From a virus: a stretch of DNA of 30,047 nucleotides. This document shows positions 14,796 to 20,202 of this stretch, in pieces (the stretch's first letter is position 1; each line of letters opens with the position of its first letter). The notes below the pieces were generated by a model. The model was not told the DNA's origin, did no database searches, and was given only the letters and a program-made list of their open reading frames with translations. Both the position numbers and the translations under genes were made by a program. The DNA is taken from positions 1-30,047 of the IMG/VR virus record IMGVR_UViG_3300032322_002385. The stretch is one strand, 5' to 3'.

Positions 14796-15703
14796 AGTTC
14801 ACAAAGAGTTGCGCTGAGATTGATTTCCTGATCTGCGACCAAGGGCACATTGACCAAACCGTTGCGTATGATTATGATAGCCTGATCCTGCTGTTCTGGA
14901 TCCTTGGCCCATAAGTCTAGATTGTCATACATCCAGCGAAATATGTCATCGGCTTCTTCGGGTGTGGAACTTTGGCATAGTAAAGCACGGGCTTCTCGAG
15001 TGCGCCCATCCTTGAACAATTGCACACAGTCCAGTTTCCAATCTCCTGCTGCTTTGTCGGCTGAACTGGGAGCTACCAAGTGACCCGTGGTGCTGTTTTG
15101 TTGGACCAGATTCAAGCATTTGCGTAGATCTGGATAAGTGGCCCGCACATAGCTGTCCAGGGTGTCAATGTCAAATTCCACTTGTTCTGCGACCAGCACA
15201 GTGGCCACTCTGGCAGTGAATTCTACCTGATCTGTTTTGACTATGTGCAGTTGTTGGCAACGGCTGTGTATGGGTGGAATGATCTTGTTTGGATAATTGC
15301 AGGTCAGTATGAATCTCACATGATCACTGTAGTCTTCCATGAGATTACGCAGGGCCGGTTGCACACTCTGTGGATTCATGTAGTCGGCTTCGTCGATCAG
15401 CACGACCTTGAATGCGCCAAATGGCATGGTCTGGCAGAAACTGATCAGCTTGTCGACCCATTCGATCTTTCTAGCCTCTTTACTACCATTGGCCCACATC
15501 ACATCATACTCGTCAATGCCCAGCTCGTTGATCAGCATCTTGGCCAAGGTGGTCTTGCCTGTGCCGGGACTGCCCGAAAACAACAAATGTGGTATGCTTT
15601 TGTCTCGGATCCAGCTCATGACCTGTTCTCGTTGAGCGGCATCCACAAACACATACCCGTCAGCTGTGGTAGGACGGTATTTTTCTACCCAAAGTTCTTT
15701 CAT
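14783..15703 (-). CDS. 44: Sliding-clamp loader ATPase, T4 gp44-like
   Basis: 306 aa against about 319 for T4 gp44. Walker A is S-G-S-P-G-T-G-K-T (43-51), Walker B is V-V-L-I-D-E-A-D (100-107), sensor 1 is L-T-C-N (133-136), and the SRC motif with the arginine finger is at 147-149. The N-terminal E-K-Y-R-P is the standard clamp-loader opening. It loads the DNA polymerase clamp (gp45) with gp62; neither gp45 nor gp62 is recognised in this window. The ATG overlaps the stop of the upstream small membrane gene as ATGA. Confidence 0.93.
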   Translation of the reverse strand: MKELWVEKYRPTTADGYVFVDAAQREQVMSWIRDKSIPHLLFSGSPGTGKTTLAKMLINELGIDEYDVMWANGSKEARKIEWVDKLISFCQTMPFGAFKVVLIDEADYMNPQSVQPALRNLMEDYSDHVRFILTCNYPNKIIPPIHSRCQQLHIVKTDQVEFTARVATVLVAEQVEFDIDTLDSYVRATYPDLRKCLNLVQQNSTTGHLVAPSSADKAAGDWKLDCVQLFKDGRTREARALLCQSSTPEEADDIFRWMYDNLDLWAKDPEQQDQAIIIIRNGLVNVPLVADQEINLSATLCELCQL

Positions 15704-15882
15704 GTGGCCTGTTCCACAACAGCGATCAGTTCGGCCACTATCAACAACACTGCTGCTGCTTGTATCTCATAATAGGCCAGGAAGCCAAAGGCCACGATCC
15801 TGATGACGTTTTTACTGAAGGAAGCAACCTTGCGCAGTCGCGATTGTGGTAGTTGTGTTCGGGTTGGTTTGGTTAATGCCAT
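15700..15882 (-). CDS. Small single-TM phage protein
   Basis: 60 aa: basic N-terminal 25 residues, then a hydrophobic helix from about 27 to 56. GAGGAAA lies about 6 bases before the ATG, a strong ribosome-binding site, and the stop overlaps the clamp-loader start. These two signals support it although its first 71 bases overlap the glycosylase gene in another frame. Function unknown. Confidence 0.6.
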   Translation of the reverse strand: MALTKPTRTQLPQSRLRKVASFSKNVIRIVAFGFLAYYEIQAAAVLLIVAELIAVVEQAT

Positions 15883-16300
15883 ATATTTCCTCTCTTAGGT
15901 ATCTTATTAATTCTTTGTCCGTGGGCTCAACTGAGTAATTCTGTTTGAAGAATATCTCATATGAATCTGATCCATATTTGCCAATGCCATACAACATTGT
16001 AGCATCTTCACAGTCCCAAGTCAAGAAGTCTTGGGTCATCCTCAGTAATCGTTTGTATCGCACATTGACCATACCTAGTGGCCAGATCACGTCTTTTACT
16101 TGTTGTTCTGTGGCTTGTAAGAACTCAAACGAGTGCGGCCAATGGTCCATGAAGATAGGAAATACAGTTTTCACAGGCTTGCGACCAGTCTGGTTAAGCA
16201 TGATCACAGCCACCATGTGTTGCCAGGCTCCGCGTAGATTGTCTAAGCCCGCAGGTAACTGTTGTTGTACCATTAAGTCATCTCGCAAAGGTTGGATCAT
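15812..16300 (-). CDS. HhH-GPD base-excision DNA glycosylase (EndoIII/MBD4-like)
   Basis: 162 aa. The helix-hairpin-helix segment L-Y-G-I-G-K-Y-G-S-D-S (103-113) carries the catalytic Asp112, and M-L-N-Q-T-G-R-K-P-V at the N-terminus resembles the L-x-Q-T start of the family. The C-terminal four-cysteine Fe-S loop of endonuclease III is absent, so it resembles the cluster-free MBD4/MIG type that removes mismatched or deaminated bases. The lysine used by bifunctional lyases is not evident, so monofunctional action is likely. The last 26 residues are Thr- and Asn-rich and overlap the next gene. Confidence 0.78.
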   Translation of the reverse strand: MIQPLRDDLMVQQQLPAGLDNLRGAWQHMVAVIMLNQTGRKPVKTVFPIFMDHWPHSFEFLQATEQQVKDVIWPLGMVNVRYKRLLRMTQDFLTWDCEDATMLYGIGKYGSDSYEIFFKQNYSVEPTDKELIRYLREEIYGINQTNPNTTTTIATAQGCFLQ

Positions 16301-16650
16301 TTTATGTCCTTGCAGTTGGGATCTCGAGGATGATTACGGCACCAGCGTTCGCGTCCACGACGGTCCCATTCTTCTTGACGCAGGCGTTGTCGTTCCTGTT
16401 CATAACTGGCACGCCAGGCATCTTTCTTGATGCCATGGTACTCTTGCTGACCGATCTGTCGTGCTGGATCTACTCCACAGGTGTCACAGTTTTTCAAGAT
16501 ATAAGGTGGTCGGTTCTTGCGCTCCCTGGGCTCGTGTGTGATCCATAACACCATGGCCAAGATCCACACTGCTAAACTTAACAGAGTCAACCATTGTTGC
16601 CACTTAGGCAGTTGTTGGTACCATTGATGTGCTCGTAGTAAGTCGTGCAT
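16297..16650 (-). CDS. Single-TM membrane protein with basic cytoplasmic tail
   Basis: 117 aa. TM helix at about 19-37, then a CxxC at 55-58, a long Arg/Glu/Gln-rich helix, and two more cysteines near the C-terminus. The stop overlaps the glycosylase start (ATGA). No known family recognised. It may bind metal or form disulfides, but nothing more can be said. Confidence 0.6.
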   Translation of the reverse strand: MHDLLRAHQWYQQLPKWQQWLTLLSLAVWILAMVLWITHEPRERKNRPPYILKNCDTCGVDPARQIGQQEYHGIKKDAWRASYEQERQRLRQEEWDRRGRERWCRNHPRDPNCKDIK

Positions 16651-16669
16651 TATCTGCGCCGGAAAAGAG

Positions 16670-16891
16670 TTACCGCTTTAATATTTCTACCACTCGTTCC
16701 TGTTCCCACTTTTCCTCATCCACAAATTTTGGTAATCGTTGATATTCATCCTCTAACCAACATTTTAACATATAAAGATCTTTTTTGCAACTGCCGCTTG
16801 TCCATCCGTCGTTGTAAGGGCTATGAATTTCGACCAAACTACCACGTATGGCAGATCGAGCATCGTCGAGACTGGGTTTACGGAATCCCAT
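16670..16891 (-). CDS. Conserved small T4-like phage protein
   Basis: 73 aa beginning M-G-F-R-K-P-S-L-D-D-A-R. I recognise the pattern I-H-S-P-Y-N-D-G-x-T-S-x-x-C-K-K with L-P-K-F as a small hypothetical shared by T4-like cyanophages. Mostly helical; one conserved Cys pair. Its ATG shares one base with the stop of the upstream 49-residue gene (TGATG). Confidence 0.65.
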   Translation of the reverse strand: MGFRKPSLDDARSAIRGSLVEIHSPYNDGWTSGSCKKDLYMLKCWLEDEYQRLPKFVDEEKWEQERVVEILKR

Positions 16892-17040
16892 CAGCTGGGT
16901 ACTATGTGTGGAATGTAAGGGACGTTTCTAGGGCCGTGACGCTGTTCCAGCAACATTCTGGCTTCGGCCAAATCTCGAGCCCATACCCGATCTTTTCGTT
17001 CACCTTCGGGTGTGCGCACAGTGGTTTCATACATGGGCAT
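16891..17040 (-). CDS. Small phage protein (49 aa)
   Basis: ATG at 17040, stop TGA at 16891-16893, sharing one base with the next start (TGATG). The sequence starts M-P-M-Y-E-T-T-V-R-T-P-E-G-E-R and has an amphipathic middle (A-R-D-L-A-E-A-R-M-L-L-E-Q). It fills an otherwise empty space in a gap-free operon, which supports it. Function unknown. Confidence 0.55.
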   Translation of the reverse strand: MPMYETTVRTPEGERKDRVWARDLAEARMLLEQRHGPRNVPYIPHIVPS

Positions 17041-17045
17041 GGTTA

Positions 17046-17441
17046 TTATCTTTCTTGTTTGGCCACATGCACCGCTGTGCTCATGGTATCGTCTTGTGGA
17101 CGTTCGTCGCTATCTGCGATTAACAAGATATCGTTAGGATCAATTTTTCGTATGGTGCGTTTGTGATGCTGTTGTCCGTCTTCAATGTCGATGCCACGAG
17201 TCCAGCGACCGTGTGCAACTAAAATCCATTGTCCTACCTTGACATCCTTTTGATCCTGGCCTACTGCATACACTCGACCCCAACGAGGACGTATGCCCAG
17301 GGTGGTGCCGTTGTCGTTGGGCAAGATCAAGCCGCTCTGTGTGATGCGTGTATCAAATTCCATGTCTGAAACTATAACGTTGTCATGCAGGGCTTTGATT
17401 TGTTCTTGACGGATTTGATGGGGTGCAAATGCTGATTTCAT
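17046..17441 (-). CDS. GroES-like co-chaperonin
   Basis: 131 aa. I-K-A-L-H-D-N-V-I-V matches the GroES opening I-R-P-L-H-D-R-V-I-V. T-Q-S-G-L-I-L-P matches the mobile-loop GGIVLP segment, followed by G-R-V-Y-A-V-G, K-V-G-Q-W-I-L-V and D-I-L-L-I-A-D near the end. T4 gp31 and other phage co-chaperonins pair with host GroEL to fold the capsid protein. It has about 17 extra N-terminal and 20 extra C-terminal residues compared with GroES. A beta-barrel protein of other function is possible. It lies in a run of small conserved genes with a 6-base gap to its upstream neighbour. Confidence 0.7.
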   Translation of the reverse strand: MKSAFAPHQIRQEQIKALHDNVIVSDMEFDTRITQSGLILPNDNGTTLGIRPRWGRVYAVGQDQKDVKVGQWILVAHGRWTRGIDIEDGQQHHKRTIRKIDPNDILLIADSDERPQDDTMSTAVHVAKQER

Positions 17442-17447
17442 AATGGA

Positions 17448-17915
17448 TTATATTTTTCTCAGACCTGATGCTTGTTGTTGTTGCCGGCGTGTTTTTTCCA
17501 GCTCTTGTTTGACTTCTCGATTACGTGCTATGGCAGCTGCCAACCCGCCGGCGGGTATTTTTCCAGACGCCACTTCATTTTGAGCCGGTGGCTCTGCAAG
17601 CATGGCCGGCGATGATTCTGGAACATTCGCTGGCTCAATTACATCTGCTTCAGCGGCTTGGACCGGATTTTTCTTTTCTTTGCGTGCCCGTAGCACACTG
17701 GTTTGGACCGGAATATCAGATACATTGGTAGTGCGGGCATTTTGTCGTTGTATTTGGCGTGGTTTGGTTTCTATCACACGATTTTCATTGTCTAAAATAT
17801 CACCACGAGCATTTACATTCATGTTACCTACAGCTCGTACGTGTTCATTTTGTAAAATTATTGTTCCTAGATCAACAGACTTGCCTTGTGCTGATCTGTA
17901 AACTTTGTTTGTCAT
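17448..17915 (-). CDS. Conserved T4-like phage protein, mostly disordered
   Basis: 155 aa. The N-terminal 60 residues start M-T-N-K-V-Y-R-S-A-Q-G-K and continue N-M-N-V-N-A-R-G-D, a pattern I recognise from T4-like cyanophage hypotheticals. The remainder is Ala/Pro/Glu/Gln-rich and ends in a basic Gln tract, so it is probably unstructured. AAGGA lies before the ATG. Function unknown. Confidence 0.65.
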   Translation of the reverse strand: MTNKVYRSAQGKSVDLGTIILQNEHVRAVGNMNVNARGDILDNENRVIETKPRQIQRQNARTTNVSDIPVQTSVLRARKEKKNPVQAAEADVIEPANVPESSPAMLAEPPAQNEVASGKIPAGGLAAAIARNREVKQELEKTRRQQQQASGLRKI

Positions 17916-17941
17916 GATTGGTTCCTTGTAGTAGTTGTTAT

Positions 17942-18454
17942 TTAACGCAGAAATTCGCTGATATCTAAATTATAGTAAAGACTGTCTATCCTGTGTACAC
18001 CCAACTTGTACAGCACAAAACTAGCCACGCTTGAACCGCGACCTACTCCCCAGATAATTGCATGCTCTTGCATGACATCCACCAGATACTTGAGATATCG
18101 CAACAGATCAAACAGACCACGTTCTTGATACAACAACAATTCTTGCCCACAACGTTGCAATTCGGCTTGACTATCACATTGGCCCAACACATGGGCGGCT
18201 ATGTCCATGTGCTTGTATGAATCTGGGATGTGCCAACATTGTTGTTGTTGTTTGTGGAATTCCGGCACTGAACATTTGTAGAATTTTTTCTGTTGCAACT
18301 TCGGGACCGGATCAATGGTTTCCGGCCATTTTTCGAGATCCACAGAATCATCAACTATCATACCATCCAACACAGTCAAATCCTGTCCTTGCATGACTAG
18401 ATTGATCACATCAGTTTCGTCGAATACAAGTTCGCCAAATTTATTTTGTTTCAT
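17942..18454 (-). CDS. Stand-alone DnaE (Pol III alpha)-like palm fragment
   Basis: 170 aa from ATG 18454, which overlaps the upstream stop; a start at 18508 would add 18 unrelated residues. The C-terminal W-G-V-G-R-G-S-S-V-A-S-F-V-L-Y-K-L-G-V followed by I-D-S-L-Y-Y-N-L-D-I-S-E-F-L-R matches the GRGSAAGSLVAY...L-FERFL segment of bacterial DNA polymerase III alpha. The protein stops just where the catalytic PDxDxD motif should begin. It cannot polymerise alone, yet the GRGS nucleotide/phosphate-binding part is intact. I recall similar proteins in T4-like cyanophages, so this is probably a fixed phage family, not local decay. Role unknown; perhaps it binds nucleotide or interferes with host Pol III. 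Confidence 0.7.
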   Translation of the reverse strand: MKQNKFGELVFDETDVINLVMQGQDLTVLDGMIVDDSVDLEKWPETIDPVPKLQQKKFYKCSVPEFHKQQQQCWHIPDSYKHMDIAAHVLGQCDSQAELQRCGQELLLYQERGLFDLLRYLKYLVDVMQEHAIIWGVGRGSSVASFVLYKLGVHRIDSLYYNLDISEFLR

Positions 18455-19049
18455 GATCTGACTTGAAATCAGCAAATACCACATTGCCGGTGGCAATGTC
18501 GGTGTCAATGGGTTTGGTCCAGGCCATGTCTAAATCTCTCCAGATCGAACCTGCAGTCATGGACACTATTTTGTCACTGTCTTCGGACACAAAGTCACTG
18601 TGAACAAGATCGGCGGTGTTCCACCAGGGTGGTGATTCGATCCCCCAGGTGGTTTCGCTTTCGCTGTGCAAGTAGGTCATGTTTTCGCCATAGACACTAG
18701 ACAGTTCAGTTTCCACTATGATCATGCGATTTTCCATGATGGCATTGAGCTTGTGATATAACATGATACCCACCAGCTGATCTGTAGGATCTCCTGGCAT
18801 GGCTGTGATGTTCAATCCAGCCATTACAAATTTTTTGCACTGTTCGGCGTGTTCGGTGTTGATAAAAATACCACTGTCAATCTGATTGTACACGAAATAC
18901 TTGATGCGTTCAAACGATGTGTTTTGATCAGCAAAATCTTCTGAGTTGGTGACCATCCACAGTCTGAGATTGTAGTTGTTCATACGCAGGCGGCTGTCAT
19001 GATACAATCCGGCTGTGAACACAAGATCGTATTTGAGTCGCACGTTCAT
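18441..19049 (-). CDS. Conserved T4-like phage protein of unknown function
   Basis: 202 aa. It begins M-N-V-R-L-K-Y-D-L and contains A-M-P-G-D-P-T-D-Q-L-V-G-I-M-L-Y-H-K-L-N-A, a stretch I recognise from cyanophage hypotheticals. Mixed alpha/beta, no known catalytic motif. Start and stop overlap both neighbours by a few bases, so the 73-aa gene, this gene and the DnaE-like gene form a tight operon and may act together. Confidence 0.65.
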   Translation of the reverse strand: MNVRLKYDLVFTAGLYHDSRLRMNNYNLRLWMVTNSEDFADQNTSFERIKYFVYNQIDSGIFINTEHAEQCKKFVMAGLNITAMPGDPTDQLVGIMLYHKLNAIMENRMIIVETELSSVYGENMTYLHSESETTWGIESPPWWNTADLVHSDFVSEDSDKIVSMTAGSIWRDLDMAWTKPIDTDIATGNVVFADFKSDHETK

Positions 19050-19267
19050 GATATGTCGATCACATCGTCAAAGTTGTTGTTGGGACCAGATCGAATCTTT
19101 TCTTGATACTTGACCTGATGACTTTCTATGGCCATACGCAGTTGATTGCACAGATAATGGTTTCCCATGCGCATGGCTATTCCTAATTTTTTATTAAGTT
19201 CGGTAATCTTGTCTAGCAGTTGCTCAGCGGTTAAGTCGTCCAAACTACCTATCAACGGATGTTCCAT
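19046..19267 (-). CDS. Small helical conserved phage protein
   Basis: 73 aa, mostly helical (about 13-55), with an acidic end. First gene of the minus-strand early/replication run. A sigma70-like promoter lies immediately upstream, and the ATG falls at the predicted transcription start, so the message may be leaderless. Its stop overlaps the next start (ATGA). Function unknown. Confidence 0.6.
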   Translation of the reverse strand: MEHPLIGSLDDLTAEQLLDKITELNKKLGIAMRMGNHYLCNQLRMAIESHQVKYQEKIRSGPNNNFDDVIDIS

Positions 19268-19273
19268 GCTTTA

Positions 19274-19302
19274 ATTGTACATGATTCATTGAATCAAGTC
19301 AA
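19274..19302 (-). promoter_or_regulatory. Sigma70-like promoter TTGACT-N17-TACAAT
   Basis: Minus strand: TTGACT at 19302-19297, a 17-base spacer, and TACAAT at 19279-19274. Both boxes match the consensus at 5/6 and the spacing is ideal. Transcription would start about at 19267, the A of the ATG. It sits exactly at the border between the virion genes (19312 upward) and the replication/early genes (19267 downward), so it probably lets host RNA polymerase read the early block. Confidence 0.7.
19282..19296. promoter_or_regulatory. 15-base palindrome in the promoter spacer (operator candidate)
   Basis: TGATTCA-T-TGAATCA (plus strand): perfect 7-base arms around one base, lying wholly between the -35 and -10 boxes. 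A dimeric repressor or activator bound here would control the promoter. No regulator gene was recognised in the window. Confidence 0.55.
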
Positions 19303-19311
19303 TGATTTTGA

Positions 19312-20190
19312 TCAGGCAAAAGCGGCACCGTTGTTGCCAATACAGAACCATTTGGCACTGATGTACTGCAAGGTGCAGGCTTGGCCTACTGCGCTAAAAG
19401 TAATTGTTCCAGCACCACCCCAGGCTGGGTTGGTTACGGTGATGACCATGTCACCGGAATCGCCACGCATGGCAAACACCTTGATCTGTCCTTCCGCTCC
19501 GGCAGCCAAGGTGGCTGTTTCTGCGGCCGCTGTGGTAAAGTAGCTGGTGGTCAGAGCTAGATTGGCACCCGCTCCATTCGCCAGGTCTTCACTGCTGTTG
19601 TTAAAAGGTTGTATCTGTTTGTTGGTTTCTCTGACAGTGACTGTGGTACCACCATTGCTTGTAATAAATGTAAAACTATAGACGCCAATTGCGGCAAAAG
19701 TAATAGTGTTGGTAGAAGTGTTAAGACCTTGGATTCCACGAGCATTGACCGAGACAGCGGACGGAAATGTCAAGGCATGCGCAGTGCTGGCCACAGTGAC
19801 CTGCACAGTGACAGTGCCAGCAGTTCCTGCCACAGGAAAGTTAGTAAAAGCCAGGCTGACTGCACCATTGGTAGTCAGAGTTTGAAAACTTCCCAATTCG
19901 TAATTGATAGTAACACTTCCGCTTAATGTGCCCAACGACAACACAGTTTCGCTCATGTCCTGTAATTGTGCATTGCTCAACACGGACCCTTGCATGTCGT
20001 TGTCCAAGGTGGTTCCGGCCAAGGCTGATTTCAATACTGCGTTGTTCTGCAGATCTGTTATTTCATCAGCAGCATATTGGAAATTGGTGGCTGTATTTGT
20101 AAAATTGTCGCGGAATCCTTGGCTGTTGTTATCCTGGCCGGCAACCGGATATGCGCCATCTATGTTGTTTGGGTTGATATTGCTTGTCAT
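19312..20190 (-). CDS. Virion/fibre-type structural protein
   Basis: 292 aa. It opens with N-I-N-P-N-N-I-D-G-A-Y-P-V-A-G-Q-D-N-N-S-Q-G, then F-R-D-N-F-T-N, a start shared by structural proteins of T4-like cyanophages. The rest is Thr/Ala/Gly-rich beta sequence with regular V-T-V and I-T-F strands, few charges and one terminal aromatic-rich patch. Probably a fibre, baseplate or neck appendage. AGGA lies before the ATG, and a GATAAATA box lies 45 bases upstream inside the preceding gene. Confidence 0.65.
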   Translation of the reverse strand: MTSNINPNNIDGAYPVAGQDNNSQGFRDNFTNTATNFQYAADEITDLQNNAVLKSALAGTTLDNDMQGSVLSNAQLQDMSETVLSLGTLSGSVTINYELGSFQTLTTNGAVSLAFTNFPVAGTAGTVTVQVTVASTAHALTFPSAVSVNARGIQGLNTSTNTITFAAIGVYSFTFITSNGGTTVTVRETNKQIQPFNNSSEDLANGAGANLALTTSYFTTAAAETATLAAGAEGQIKVFAMRGDSGDMVITVTNPAWGGAGTITFSAVGQACTLQYISAKWFCIGNNGAAFA

Positions 20191-20202
20191 GAATTTGTCC
20201 TA

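Noticed and set aside
15182-15772. Plus-strand frame opposite the clamp loader
   Set aside because: Antisense to gp44, whose motifs are complete; no independent support.
15812-16300. Endonuclease III with an Fe-S cluster (extra client of the IscA-like protein)
   Set aside because: The four-cysteine loop that binds the cluster is absent, so it does not belong to the Fe-S client list.
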